Shown here one piece after another: positions 52,268 to 61,314 of a stretch of DNA of 62,839 nt (within the stretch, counting starts at the first letter, position 1; each line of letters opens with the position of its first letter). The notes beneath the pieces are model-generated. The model ran no database searches. It worked only from the letters and a program-made list of their open reading frames with translations, and was not told the origin of the DNA. The position numbers were made by a program, and so were the translations under genes. Source of the stretch: Bacillota bacterium (GTDB lineage: Bacteria > Bacillota > UBA4882 > UBA8346); NCBI GenBank assembly GCA_023417475.1, contig JAEZFP010000026.1, positions 1-62,839 of the forward strand, given 5' to 3'.

Positions 52268-52645
52268 ATGATGTTTTTACGGAAACAAGAAGGGTTTACC
52301 TTAGTCGAGCTGTTGATCGTTATCGCGATTATCGGTGTGTTGGCTATGGTTGCTGTACCTCGATTCATGGATCTGCAGAAGGATGCGGCATTCAAATCCT
52401 GCAAAGCCAACCAAGGTACGATTGAGACCGCTTTGGAACAATGGATGGCCGATAAAGATGCTTATCCAGCGGATAAATCCCAGTCAACAATGGTTGGTGC
52501 AGGTATGCTGAAAAGACAAGTTTATTGCCCGTCAGACACAGCTAAAGCTGATGATGCCGATTATTCCTGGACCACTGCCGGTGTTGTCACTTGCTCGATT
52601 AAAACAACAGGAACTGACAAATCTACCAATCATAATCTTAAATAA
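52268..52645 (+). CDS. pilA: Type IV prepilin, probable major pilin
   Basis: 125 residues: a short leader MMFLRKQEG with cleavage after Gly before FTLVELLIVIAIIGVLAMVAVPRF, the N-methylated helix with Glu5. The small C-terminal globular domain resembles GspG-type pilins and has two Cys (KSCKAN and VYCPSD) plus one nearer the end. ATG 52268 lies four bases after AAAGGAGGTG; a GTG at 52262 overlaps that site. Between the assembly platform and peptidase genes, as expected for the main subunit. Confidence 0.88.
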   Translation: MMFLRKQEGFTLVELLIVIAIIGVLAMVAVPRFMDLQKDAAFKSCKANQGTIETALEQWMADKDAYPADKSQSTMVGAGMLKRQVYCPSDTAKADDADYSWTTAGVVTCSIKTTGTDKSTNHNLK

Positions 52646-52651
52646 TTGTTG

Positions 52652-53389
52652 ATGGACATTATGATTTTATTTATTTTTGGTTTAATAGTGGGCAGTTTTT
52701 TAAATGTAGTGATTTATCGTGTACCCCGGGGGGAGTCAATTGTCCTCCCCCCTTCGCACTGCCCAAACTGCAATCACAGATTAAAGTGGCTGGATCTGTT
52801 TCCGGTTCTAAGCTTTCTTTATTTAAAAGGTCGCTGCCGGTATTGTAATGCAGTGATTGGTTTACGTTACCCATTGGTTGAGTTGCTGACAGCCTTTTTA
52901 TCGGTGCTAACATGGTGGCGCTTTGGTTGGTCATTAGACTTTGGTGTTTATCTAGTGTTCGTATATGTTTTGATTGGCATCGCCTTAATTGATTTTGACC
53001 ATCAGATCATTCCCAATTGCCTGAGCTATCCGACGATTGTAATTGGAACCATTTTTAGTATATTCCAGGGCAGATTGGGCGAAGCCTTGGTTGGTGGAAT
53101 CATTGCCGGTGGACTCTTATTATTGGTGGCGTTAATCTATCCTAAAGGGATGGGAATGGGTGATGTCAAGTATCTAGCGTTGGTGGGCGTGTTTTTGGGT
53201 TTGGAGAAAGCACTTTATGTATTATTTTTAGGAAGCGTTTTTGGAGTGTTAATTATTATGCCAATGATGTTGATGAAACGTTTTGTTCGAAGCCAACCTT
53301 TTGCTTTTGGTCCTTTTTTGGTAATCGCTACATTGGTTATAATGTTTTGCGACCCACTGATCGCTTGGATACATAGACTTTATCAATGA
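52652..53389 (+). CDS. pilD: Prepilin peptidase / N-methyltransferase PilD
   Basis: About 245 residues, integral membrane. N-terminal GLIVGSFLNVVIYRVPRGESIVLPPSHCPNC and CRYC give the zinc-binding CxxC pairs of the methyltransferase part. The two aspartic-protease Asp residues are in IDFDHQIIP and GMGMGDVKYL. It removes prepilin leaders and methylates the new N-terminus. No separate ribosome site is seen; start ATG 52652 (TTG 52646 possible) is six bases after the pilin stop, so translation is probably coupled. Confidence 0.93.
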   Translation: MDIMILFIFGLIVGSFLNVVIYRVPRGESIVLPPSHCPNCNHRLKWLDLFPVLSFLYLKGRCRYCNAVIGLRYPLVELLTAFLSVLTWWRFGWSLDFGVYLVFVYVLIGIALIDFDHQIIPNCLSYPTIVIGTIFSIFQGRLGEALVGGIIAGGLLLLVALIYPKGMGMGDVKYLALVGVFLGLEKALYVLFLGSVFGVLIIMPMMLMKRFVRSQPFAFGPFLVIATLVIMFCDPLIAWIHRLYQ

Positions 53390-53481
53390 TAGTTACATTT
53401 GGAAATAACTTTTAACGACCATTCTAATGGGTTAAAAGCTGAAATATCGCAGGGAATGTCTGGATATTGGAGGGAAGCGCA

Positions 53482-54546
53482 GTGCCCAAAACCGGAGTAG
53501 GTCTTGATGTGGGTACCAGTTCTGTTAAGATTGTAGAGCTGGTGAGTAATGGAAAGAACAATGTGGTTGTGAATCAGTTTGGGATTGTTCCGCTACCAGA
53601 AGGATCGCTTAACGGCGGGATAGTTAGGAACTATGAAAATGTAGCTGCGGCAATCAAGGAGGCTTTTCGTAAAACCAAAATCAATTCCCGACGGGTTGTT
53701 GTGGCGATCGCCGGACAGACAGTAATTGTGCGGCAGATTAAGGTGCCGCAGATGAGCGACGCTGAAGTAGCGACAGCAATCAAGTGGGAAGCAGAGCGTT
53801 ACATCCCATTCCCCGCGGAAGAGGTGACCATGGATTTTCATGTGATTGACCGCAACCCGGCTGAGGGCGAGATGGAAGTAATGCTGGTCTGTGCTCATAA
53901 TGAGGTTATCAATAGCCACTTGGAGTCCTTAAAACAGGTGGGGTTAGCGCCACAAGCAATGGATATTCAACCATTTGCGTTGATGAGAACATTAGGAATG
54001 GAAACTTCGCCGACCAATAACAGTATTGCATTACTGGATATAGGGGCCGGAACTTCCGATTTGCTTATTGTAAAAAAAGGTATTTCGCGTTTCACACGAA
54101 TTATTCCCTTAGCGGGTGTTCGATTTACCCAGATCGTTTCAAAAGTAATGAATAGCGATTTTAATGAGGCGGAAGCGGCAAAAGTCAACTATAGTGATGC
54201 TTTGTATGATTTTCAACAAGGTTCACGGGATAGCGTCCCCTATCAGGTTAACTTTGCAATCGCTGAGGGTTTGAAAGAACTGACAATGGAATTGCGGCGT
54301 TCGTTTGACTATTATCAGCTACAGAACCGGAGCGAGGAAATTAATCAATTAATTATCTCCGGCGGGGGTTCAAAAATTGGTAACTTAGCCGCTTATTTAA
54401 CCAATCAATTAAATGTAAAAACAGTGGCGAATATCCTGCCGGAACAATTTAATTGCCCAGCCAAGCTGCGTCAGGATTTTGAGGATAATTCGCCTAAACT
54501 GGCTGTTGCCTATGGCCTTGCCTTAAGAGAGGTGATTCCGGCATGA
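53482..54546 (+). CDS. pilM: Pilus assembly protein PilM
   Basis: 354 residues, actin-like ATPase fold: GVGLDVGTSSVKIVEL (phosphate 1), IKVPQMSDAEVATAIKWEAERYIPF, ALLDIGAGTSDLLIV (phosphate 2) and LIISGGGSKIGNL (adenosine). A cytosolic ring component that binds the N-terminal tail of PilN. GTG 53482 is chosen because GGAGGG lies at 53469; an in-frame TTG starts five codons earlier. ATGA overlap with pilN. Confidence 0.93.
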   Translation: MPKTGVGLDVGTSSVKIVELVSNGKNNVVVNQFGIVPLPEGSLNGGIVRNYENVAAAIKEAFRKTKINSRRVVVAIAGQTVIVRQIKVPQMSDAEVATAIKWEAERYIPFPAEEVTMDFHVIDRNPAEGEMEVMLVCAHNEVINSHLESLKQVGLAPQAMDIQPFALMRTLGMETSPTNNSIALLDIGAGTSDLLIVKKGISRFTRIIPLAGVRFTQIVSKVMNSDFNEAEAAKVNYSDALYDFQQGSRDSVPYQVNFAIAEGLKELTMELRRSFDYYQLQNRSEEINQLIISGGGSKIGNLAAYLTNQLNVKTVANILPEQFNCPAKLRQDFEDNSPKLAVAYGLALREVIPA

Positions 54547-55103
54547 GAATTAATTTACTTCCGGAGGAATATCGGCCGAAACCAAGGATTCAGGCGTTAA
54601 GTTTTATCATTTTATTGATTATGGCGGCAACTGTAGTTATCGGGTGGGCTTTTGCGTTTTATGCATATTACAATAATCAAGTGTTGACGGCCCAATCAGA
54701 GGAGATGAGTATTCAACTAAAAGATCTCAAAAGTCAAGTTGAAGAGGCTGAACAACGTGATAAAATGGTTGCAGAAATTAAGAAACTTCAAAAGGACGCT
54801 GCCCAGATTAATGCGTTATACCAGCCTTCATCGGATGTTTTACGAAAATTGGCCTCAGTTATTATGGATGATATGTGGTTAGCCGATGTTTCGATTGAGA
54901 AATCCGGTAAAGTTAAAGTTAGTGGAAGTTCGATTGTCTTTCCACAAATAGGAACATATCTCGATCGATTAATTCAACAGCGTTATTTTAAGAATCCACG
55001 TATGATTCAAATGCGGCGTGAAAAAGAGGAACAACTGAATGTCTATCGCTTCACGTTAGAAACCGAGACAGGGAGGAATTCCCTTGAATATGCTGAAAAA
55101 TAA
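54543..55103 (+). CDS. pilN: Pilus assembly protein PilN
   Basis: 186 residues. The cytoplasmic tip MRINLLPEEYRPKPR carries the INLLP motif that docks into PilM, followed by one membrane helix (LSFIILLIMAATVVIGWAFAF), a coiled coil (about 50-95) and a periplasmic ferredoxin-like domain. Forms a heterodimer with PilO. Overlaps pilM by four bases and pilO by 20. Confidence 0.92.
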   Translation: MRINLLPEEYRPKPRIQALSFIILLIMAATVVIGWAFAFYAYYNNQVLTAQSEEMSIQLKDLKSQVEEAEQRDKMVAEIKKLQKDAAQINALYQPSSDVLRKLASVIMDDMWLADVSIEKSGKVKVSGSSIVFPQIGTYLDRLIQQRYFKNPRMIQMRREKEEQLNVYRFTLETETGRNSLEYAEK

Positions 55104-55668
55104 ATTATTCGACTTGATACTGATCGGAGTCTCAGTAGTTTTAATCCTTTCCGCTGGATTAATTTGGTATCATTTCAACGGCCGAAATGTTCAGTTAGAA
55201 CAAGTTGTTGCTCAACAGAAAGCTGAACTTCAAAATGCTTCGGCCTTGATTCGCCGCTTAAATGAATTAAAAGCGAAAGCGAGCGAGATCGACCAACAAA
55301 AAGCTTGGCTAACAAATTTTATCCCGAATGAGGAAGGACAAGTTTTATTCATTTCGGAACTACAACGGATGGCCGAAAAGGATAATATTGAGATTTCCGA
55401 TTGTTCGTTGGAATCGACCCCTAAAAAATTAAATGATTTTCCCAATTACACAATTTATCAATGGAAAGTGAAGTTATCGGGAAAATATTCGGGTCTGATC
55501 GCTTTTTTGAATGACCTTCCCCAATCGCAGCGGTGTATCAATGTTTCGGAACTAAAACTTACGTCAAGCACCGAAGAGGAGAACCAAACAGAATATATGG
55601 TAGGTATGGATTGTGTTTTAGATTTAGTGACCACTGCACCTACCCCGGCTGAGAAGGTGAAGCAATGA
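55084..55668 (+). CDS. pilO: Pilus assembly protein PilO
   Basis: 194 residues: an N-terminal helix (LFDLILIGVSVVLILSAGLIWYHF), a coiled coil around residues 30-75 and a PilO-type periplasmic domain (YQWKVKLSGKYSGLIAFLNDLPQSQRCINVSELKL). TTG start spaced correctly from GGGAGGAATT; ATG 55090 is the alternative. Overlaps both neighbours. Confidence 0.9.
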   Translation: MNMLKNKLFDLILIGVSVVLILSAGLIWYHFNGRNVQLEQVVAQQKAELQNASALIRRLNELKAKASEIDQQKAWLTNFIPNEEGQVLFISELQRMAEKDNIEISDCSLESTPKKLNDFPNYTIYQWKVKLSGKYSGLIAFLNDLPQSQRCINVSELKLTSSTEEENQTEYMVGMDCVLDLVTTAPTPAEKVKQ

Positions 55669-56333
55669 AAGAAAAAAAAGTAAAGGGATCAAAGCAAACC
55701 CCTATATCACCGCCTGTGTTAATTGTCGGGGTATTGGCAGTCGTCGCCGTTGTATATCTTCAATTTTTTACGGGGTCTTCATCAGAACCGCAGAGTCAGA
55801 CAACTCCAGAGCAAATGAAAGATATAACAGTTCAGACCGAGAATTTGGCAAGCGTATCACCAAATGATAAAAATCTTGAAAATGTGCCTCAAACCGTTGA
55901 GAAAGCATCGGTTCAACCATCACTTACTCCTCAACTTGAGAATGATAAAGTTTCATTGAATATTAGCTTCCCAGAGAACGGGAAAGATCCATTTCTATTG
56001 CCGGGGTTGGTTCAACGGAGCCGCAGAGAAAAGGACAGACAATTAAGCCAGCCAGTTATTCCGCAACCGGTTTCTGCGCCGGCAGTTGCTCTCCCAAAGG
56101 TGAATATTCCAAAAGTGGAACCTCAAGAAGAAGTTCCGACTTGGAAAGGGATTATAAAGACAAACGCCAATCAGTTGGCGATCATCGGTTATAGTGGTCA
56201 TAACTATCTACTACATAACGGTGACAAATTGCTGGGAACTGAATATCGACTGGTAGAGTTAAACACCAATTATTTGATTTTGGAATCTCCATCCAAACAA
56301 TTGAAACTGCAGAAAAAGGGGGAAAGAAAATGA
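55665..56333 (+). CDS. pilP: PilP/GspC-like inner-membrane pilus protein
   Basis: 222 residues: one N-terminal helix (VLIVGVLAVVAVVYLQFF), a Pro/Gln/Ser-rich linker of about 120 residues, and a small C-terminal beta domain (VPTWKGIIKTNANQLAIIGYSGHNYLLHNGDKLLG) of the type that contacts the secretin N-domain. It is not lipidated as proteobacterial PilP is; the membrane-helix form is closer to GspC. ATGA-type overlaps on both sides place it in the pilMNOPQ block. Confidence 0.75.
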   Translation: MKEKKVKGSKQTPISPPVLIVGVLAVVAVVYLQFFTGSSSEPQSQTTPEQMKDITVQTENLASVSPNDKNLENVPQTVEKASVQPSLTPQLENDKVSLNISFPENGKDPFLLPGLVQRSRREKDRQLSQPVIPQPVSAPAVALPKVNIPKVEPQEEVPTWKGIIKTNANQLAIIGYSGHNYLLHNGDKLLGTEYRLVELNTNYLILESPSKQLKLQKKGERK

Positions 56334-58261
56334 GAAGAATAAGCAGCGTAAGAATTTTGGTATGTCTTGTAGTGCTGATAATTGGCTTTAGCATAATGTA
56401 TTCTCCTGTCAAAGCCGGTCAGGGGATGAATACTCCAATCCTATCGGATTTTGATGTGTTTGATGCTGATATTCGCGATGTAATGCGTAGTTTGGCTGAA
56501 TTAGGAGACATTAATATTTTGATGGATCCCGTGGTAAAAGGGCCGGTTACCATCCGTTTGAAGCATGGGATGACGGTGAAAGAAGCAATCGAATTGGTCA
56601 GTCAGACCAATGGATATTCTTATCGTTGGATTATCAATTCACGGACTGCAATTATTGGAAACGAAAAATCTTTTGCTAATTTTGAAATAACTCAGACCAA
56701 GATCTATCAATTGAATTATGCACAATCGGATCAAGTGGCGAAAGCTTTGGAGGTAATGGTACCCAAAGAAAAATTGGGGATGGATCAACGAACCAATCAA
56801 GTCACTGTTAAAGCCAGCCTGCTGGAGCTCCAAAATATTGATGAAGTTATTGCTCGTTTAGACCGGCAGATGCCGCAGATTAATATTGAAGCGCGAGTCG
56901 AAGAAGTTTCAAAAAGTGCCGGAAAACAGTTAGGGCTTACATATGATTATAAAGCGGATCAATTCACCAATTTTGATATTCATTACAATTTACTTACAAC
57001 GGTTCAATTATACGCGATGGAAGAACAACACTTGGCGCGGATGATTGCCAATCCGAATATTTCAACCACGGATAGTCAACAAGGTAAAATTTTTATTGGG
57101 AAACGGTACCCGGTTATCACTACGGAGACCGAAGGTAATAAAACGACAACCACAGTTAATTATATCGATTTCGGAACCAGCTTAACAGTTACACCCCGGA
57201 TAAATGAGGATGGAATTGTCACTGTCACAATTAATGCCTTTGTCAGTAATGATGATTCTTGGAAAGATACTCCAAATGGACCGGTGCCGGTCATTGTTTC
57301 GAGAGAAGCCAGTTCGGTGGTTCGTTTGAAAGATGGGGAAACCTTTGTATTATCCGGACTTAACATGAAAAAGTCCACTTTTAATGAAAGAGATGTCCCT
57401 GGTCTCTCGAAAATCCCCTTAATCGGCAGATTGTTTAAGAATAAACAGGATACACCGTTTGATGAAAGTGAGTTATGCATATTTATTACTCCAAAAATTA
57501 TTGGTGGGAGTTACAACTCAAAATCAACAATCATTGGACAAGCAATAACAGACGATAAATCTAAAAATGTACCCAGCTCAACCGCTCAAACTAATATTGA
57601 AGTAAAACCGGTTGCTACTGAGACCAAACCGCAAGAAAACATAAATAATGTTACTCCTGCAATACCTGTTGATAACATGGCTGCCAAACCGGAGAATTCA
57701 GTGGTTGTGGAGCCAGTAAAAGAACAACCCAAAGATGTTAAAATCGAAGAACCGAAAAATGTAGTTGATGGAAGTACGAATAAACTTCCCGATACGGTTA
57801 CTCAATCGCCAATTACTTCTGAAGCCGAACTGACTGAGACAAAACCGTCGGATTCGTTGCCTGTTTTAGCGCAGGAGACCAAATCCGGAACTCTGGAAAT
57901 TGCCCCGATTCCATCTGCAATTCCAAGCTCGGGGCTAAAGGTTACCACCAACGTTCAGTCCGGCGAAAGTTTGGCAAATATCGCCGGAAAATATGGTGTA
58001 ACTGTTGAGAGTATTGCTGCAGAGAATAAGTTGTCGATTAAAGCAACGCTTAAAGTCAACCAGAAGCTTATTATCCCAATACCGAAAGAACATTTATATC
58101 AAGTCAAACCCAAAGAAACCTTATGGAGAATTGCCAAACGGTATGGTATTTCCATTGATGGGCTTAAGAAATTGAATAATTTAAAAGATGATAACATCGG
58201 TTCCGGTAGTATAATCATTCTTCCTACTTCGGTTGATAACGTTGCCGATAAGACAATCTAA
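56330..58261 (+). CDS. pilQ: Type IV pilus secretin PilQ with two C-terminal LysM domains
   Basis: 643 residues: signal peptide (1-28), secretin N-terminal domains (about 35-170, VFDADIRDVMRSLAELGDINILMDP), secretin pore domain (about 190-390) with the signature VPGLSKIPLIGRLFKNK, a Pro/Lys/Glu-rich linker (about 400-535), and two LysM domains (about 538-583, VQSGESLANIAGKYGVTVESI; 586-634, YQVKPKETLWRIAKRYGISID). A secretin is needed only to cross an outer membrane. The usual peptidoglycan anchor in PilQ is an N-terminal AMIN domain; here LysM repeats after the pore take that place. Last gene before the terminator at 58277. Confidence 0.92.
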   Translation: MRRISSVRILVCLVVLIIGFSIMYSPVKAGQGMNTPILSDFDVFDADIRDVMRSLAELGDINILMDPVVKGPVTIRLKHGMTVKEAIELVSQTNGYSYRWIINSRTAIIGNEKSFANFEITQTKIYQLNYAQSDQVAKALEVMVPKEKLGMDQRTNQVTVKASLLELQNIDEVIARLDRQMPQINIEARVEEVSKSAGKQLGLTYDYKADQFTNFDIHYNLLTTVQLYAMEEQHLARMIANPNISTTDSQQGKIFIGKRYPVITTETEGNKTTTTVNYIDFGTSLTVTPRINEDGIVTVTINAFVSNDDSWKDTPNGPVPVIVSREASSVVRLKDGETFVLSGLNMKKSTFNERDVPGLSKIPLIGRLFKNKQDTPFDESELCIFITPKIIGGSYNSKSTIIGQAITDDKSKNVPSSTAQTNIEVKPVATETKPQENINNVTPAIPVDNMAAKPENSVVVEPVKEQPKDVKIEEPKNVVDGSTNKLPDTVTQSPITSEAELTETKPSDSLPVLAQETKSGTLEIAPIPSAIPSSGLKVTTNVQSGESLANIAGKYGVTVESIAAENKLSIKATLKVNQKLIIPIPKEHLYQVKPKETLWRIAKRYGISIDGLKKLNNLKDDNIGSGSIIILPTSVDNVADKTI

Positions 58262-58276
58262 AAAATAACACAACAT

Positions 58277-58317
58277 AAGAAGCCGTCTTAAAGATTGTAT
58301 CCTTTAGACGGTTTCTT
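58277..58317 (+). terminator. Terminator after pilQ
   Basis: Arms 58277-58293 and 58302-58317 pair over about 15 bp with one bulge and one G-U; TTTCTTTT tail. Confidence 0.75.
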
Positions 58318-58372
58318 TTCCAAAACCTCATATACCTCCTAAAACTGCTCACTGAAAATTCAAAAAATTCTA

Positions 58373-58400
58373 TTGTTACCTGTTTTAAAAGTAATATAAT
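58373..58400 (+). promoter_or_regulatory. Sigma-A promoter for the minor-pilin genes
   Basis: TTGTTA (58373-58378), 16-base spacer, perfect TATAAT (58395-58400), about 60 bases before the first minor pilin gene and after the pilQ terminator. Confidence 0.65.
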
Positions 58401-58461
58401 GGTCTTAAATTCTGGTTGGATATAATGCACTTGTTTGATTTGACATGAAAGGAGCATTATC

Positions 58462-58875
58462 ATGGGACAAAGAAGGGATGAAGCCGGGTTTACCCTTATT
58501 GAAGCGTTACTAGCTCTTGCAGTCTTTAGTATTGCTTTTATCTCAATTTTATTGATCTACAAACAATCATTTTCGGTCTCATGGCAATCAAAAGAGCAGG
58601 TTGCCGCCACTATCTTAGCTAAAGATAGGCTCGAAAGTTTAAAAGTCACAGATAATGATCCTTCTCAATGGGATACAATATCGTGGAATGAAACAAAAAC
58701 CAAAACAGTAAATGGTGTAACATATACTATTACTACTGCGGTGATAACCGGCACTAGTATGTTTTCAAATACCAGCAATGTAAAACCTGTTCGCGTCACG
58801 GTTTCATGGTCTTCACACGGAAAAAACTCTTCAATTTCAATGGATTCTTGCTTTTTCCGAAATTATTCATTATAA
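58462..58875 (+). CDS. Minor pilin, PilV/GspI-like
   Basis: 137 residues. Prepilin site RRDEAG before FTLIEALLALAVFSIAFISILLIY with Glu5, followed by a small beta domain with one Cys near the end. Likely part of the tip or initiation complex of the pilus. ATG after AAAGGAG. First of three minor-pilin-like genes in their own transcription unit. Confidence 0.82.
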   Translation: MGQRRDEAGFTLIEALLALAVFSIAFISILLIYKQSFSVSWQSKEQVAATILAKDRLESLKVTDNDPSQWDTISWNETKTKTVNGVTYTITTAVITGTSMFSNTSNVKPVRVTVSWSSHGKNSSISMDSCFFRNYSL

Positions 58876-58889
58876 AAGGGTGTGGTTTG

Positions 58890-59399
58890 ATGAAGCGTCA
58901 TAATAGTCAAGCTGGGTTCTCGATTCCCGAAGTTCTTGTCGCAGTTGCAATTGTATCGGGTTTGCTACTTGCTATTTCCGCAACGAGTAAAGTATTATTT
59001 GACTCACACCGAATATCTTCTAATTCAATCGAAGAGACAAGACAATCACGTCTTGCAATGGATAAAATTTATCAAAGTGTTAAGATGGCAGTTACCTTGG
59101 CTCCTTCAGTTGATAATAAGAGCTTGACCTATTCGTGGGTTGATGTTAATATGACTCCCGCCACTAGTTATTCGACAAAGATATATATGGGAATTGACAA
59201 TATACTTTACAGTCAAGACGGGATAAGTACCCCTCAAAAGCTTATCCGGCGTCCAATTCAAAGTTTTAGTTGTAAATATAATTCTTCCGATTATACGAAC
59301 CAGACGGTTGATATCACAATAAAGTTTTCAGATAGTACTTCATTAACCACGACTGTCAAACAATTAAACAAAGGCGTGGTTATGTCAGGGTCAAATTAA
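58890..59399 (+). CDS. Minor pilin, PilW/GspJ-like
   Basis: 169 residues from ATG 58890, 14 bases after the previous stop. Leader MKRHNSQAG is cleaved before FSIPEVLVAVAIVSGLLLAI; Glu5 is kept although Pro4 replaces the usual Val/Leu. The body is beta-rich with few Cys. The longer in-frame start at 58806 lies inside the upstream gene and would bury the leader. Confidence 0.82.
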   Translation: MKRHNSQAGFSIPEVLVAVAIVSGLLLAISATSKVLFDSHRISSNSIEETRQSRLAMDKIYQSVKMAVTLAPSVDNKSLTYSWVDVNMTPATSYSTKIYMGIDNILYSQDGISTPQKLIRRPIQSFSCKYNSSDYTNQTVDITIKFSDSTSLTTTVKQLNKGVVMSGSN

Positions 59400-59419
59400 G
59401 GTTAAAGGAGGAATCAATT

Positions 59420-60766
59420 ATGGTAAATGATCAAAAGGGTGCAGCTCTTCCAATTGTTTTAACATTATTAACGGTATTTTTTGTGTTGCTGGCTGGAACC
59501 ATTCCTATGTTTTCCAATGAATCCCGATTTGCAAGGGCAGATACTCGGTATGTAACAGCGCGTTATGCAGCGGAAGCTGCCGCTAAATATGGAATTCAGC
59601 AAGTCCAAACTCTTCTCAAAAACGGAACTGCGATTGGGGCGGCCTATAATCGAGCTGCTTTTGACTGCCCAATTTCTACCTCCTCAAATACTAAAGTCAC
59701 ATGTAAATGGAATTTAGATAACAACACAAGCCCTACAATGATTTTGATCAGAACAACAGCCACTTGTAAGGGAGTATCTACATCTGCAAATGTAAATTTT
59801 TATTTAAAAGACAGTCCTATTTATAAAGATGCAGGTATTGTGGATCTAATAAATACCGGTAACTATTCTCATAGCGATCATAATCCGCTAAGTCCGGATG
59901 ATAAAAGAGTTCGATGGAAATTAGATACCAGTACTACCCCGATATCGGCCAAACCGAATGTTACAGTATCCCAGGTTTTATTTAATGATGTTTGGACAGA
60001 TAAGGGTATGGATGTGACCTATCGTGCCTCCGCAGTTGTAAATAATGCCAATGGAACCACCACGGGTGGAGGTTATGGTATATATTATGGAGCCATTGGT
60101 AATGGAGATTGTATGAATGCTTATGTCCTCCAGTTTGACCCGGGAGCTCAAGATGATAAATCAAAGAAATATGTAAATGGTATTTATAAAGCAAACTATG
60201 GTACATTATTGGTTAAAAAAGTTGTTTTTGATCCAAACAATACGAATCCAGACCATACCGATACTTCAAATTTTCAAATAACTACCGATACTCCTGGTAA
60301 CAAAGAGGTTAATCAGTGGAGTAACTATCCCAGTGGAACGAATGGTGATTATTATGCGCTCCCATTTCAAGCTCCTCAGTCCGGTGAAGTGATGCGTGTT
60401 CCGCTGAGTTCGGCTGATGACGGTGGATATAACGGTACAAGCTTAGAAACGCTCATGGAAAACTATTACAAATCACAAGGCAAAACGGTCAATTTTGATC
60501 CAAAAGATCCACATTCATTCCGGATTGAAGTTGTCGAAATAAATGGTAAATTGGTTCATCAAATTTACTGTGACGATAACCCAACTCCAATTTTAAAATT
60601 CTCTGATCATTCTTCAGGAAATGCTGGAAAATATAAATTAACCACTTTTAAAGGATCTCATACAGGAGCCCGTGTTTGGGATGACAGTGTTACGGTTACA
60701 TTCAGGAATGAAATAACGTCATCGTCAAGTCAAAAAGTGATGCAGTCGATTGTTTGGATAAAATAA
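59420..60766 (+). CDS. PilX/GspK-like minor pilin with a large C-terminal domain
   Basis: 448 residues. N-terminus MVNDQKGAALPIVLTLLTVFFVLLAG with YAAEAAAKYGIQQ about 40 residues on, the PilX_N pattern in which Glu5 is not kept. Residues 140-448 form a large beta-rich domain with a Gly-rich GGGYGIYYGAIGNGDCMNAYVLQF segment and a final GARVWDDSVTVTFRNE that recall concanavalin/LamG folds, so a pilus-tip adhesin is plausible. ATG after AAAGGAGG. Confidence 0.7.
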   Translation: MVNDQKGAALPIVLTLLTVFFVLLAGTIPMFSNESRFARADTRYVTARYAAEAAAKYGIQQVQTLLKNGTAIGAAYNRAAFDCPISTSSNTKVTCKWNLDNNTSPTMILIRTTATCKGVSTSANVNFYLKDSPIYKDAGIVDLINTGNYSHSDHNPLSPDDKRVRWKLDTSTTPISAKPNVTVSQVLFNDVWTDKGMDVTYRASAVVNNANGTTTGGGYGIYYGAIGNGDCMNAYVLQFDPGAQDDKSKKYVNGIYKANYGTLLVKKVVFDPNNTNPDHTDTSNFQITTDTPGNKEVNQWSNYPSGTNGDYYALPFQAPQSGEVMRVPLSSADDGGYNGTSLETLMENYYKSQGKTVNFDPKDPHSFRIEVVEINGKLVHQIYCDDNPTPILKFSDHSSGNAGKYKLTTFKGSHTGARVWDDSVTVTFRNEITSSSSQKVMQSIVWIK

Positions 60767-60790
60767 AACAACCAACAATAATTGGTAAAG

Positions 60791-60842
60791 AAACTCCTTA
60801 AATTGAGAATTTGGTGACATCTTTCAATTTAAGGAGTTTTTT
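60791..60842 (+). terminator. Terminator of the minor-pilin unit
   Basis: Perfect 16-bp stem, arms 60791-60806 and 60824-60839, 17-base loop, then six T. Confidence 0.9.
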
Positions 60843-60867
60843 AATTTTTGTGGAGCATACTACCCCC

Positions 60868-61314
60868 ATGGCCTACATCCTTACCACCATCGTCCTCTGG
60901 ACAACATTTTTTCTCCTCACTCCTACGCGGGACTTCCGCAACTATTACCCGATCTTAATCCTTGCCGCTTTAATCGGTACGGTCGCGGACCTGCTCGGGG
61001 TTTATTATGACCAATGGATTTACCACGGCCCGGTGGTTGGCGGATTAAGCTTATGGTCGGACTTGGGGATCGCCCCGGCCGAAGCGGGGCTTTTTATCCG
61101 GTTTTTCCCGGCCCGGTGCTCCATCCTTCCGAAGCTCGGGTATGTTTGCGGTTGGTCGTTGCTGAACGCCGTATTTGAGTGGGCGTTTGTTTGGGTGGGG
61201 TGGATCGGGTATGATCATTGGAATCCGGTAATGGCGTTCTTGTTTTACGTAGCATTTTTCGGAATTTTGTGGGTGCACGAAACATGGTATAATGGTACTG
61301 GAAGATTACGATGA
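60868..61314 (+). CDS. Four-helix integral membrane protein, CBO0543-like
   Basis: 148 residues with four or five hydrophobic segments (AYILTTIVLWTTFFLL, YYPILILAALIGTVADLLGVYY, WSLLNAVFEWAFVWVGWIGY, MAFLFYVAFFGILW). The DLLGVYYDQWIY and AVFEWAFVW pattern recalls the CBO0543 family of spore formers, whose function is unknown; the match is moderate. The longer frame from 60811 overlaps the pilus terminator, so ATG 60868 or GTG 60850 is the start. Its stop overlaps an ATG in the next frame by four bases. Confidence 0.6.
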   Translation: MAYILTTIVLWTTFFLLTPTRDFRNYYPILILAALIGTVADLLGVYYDQWIYHGPVVGGLSLWSDLGIAPAEAGLFIRFFPARCSILPKLGYVCGWSLLNAVFEWAFVWVGWIGYDHWNPVMAFLFYVAFFGILWVHETWYNGTGRLR

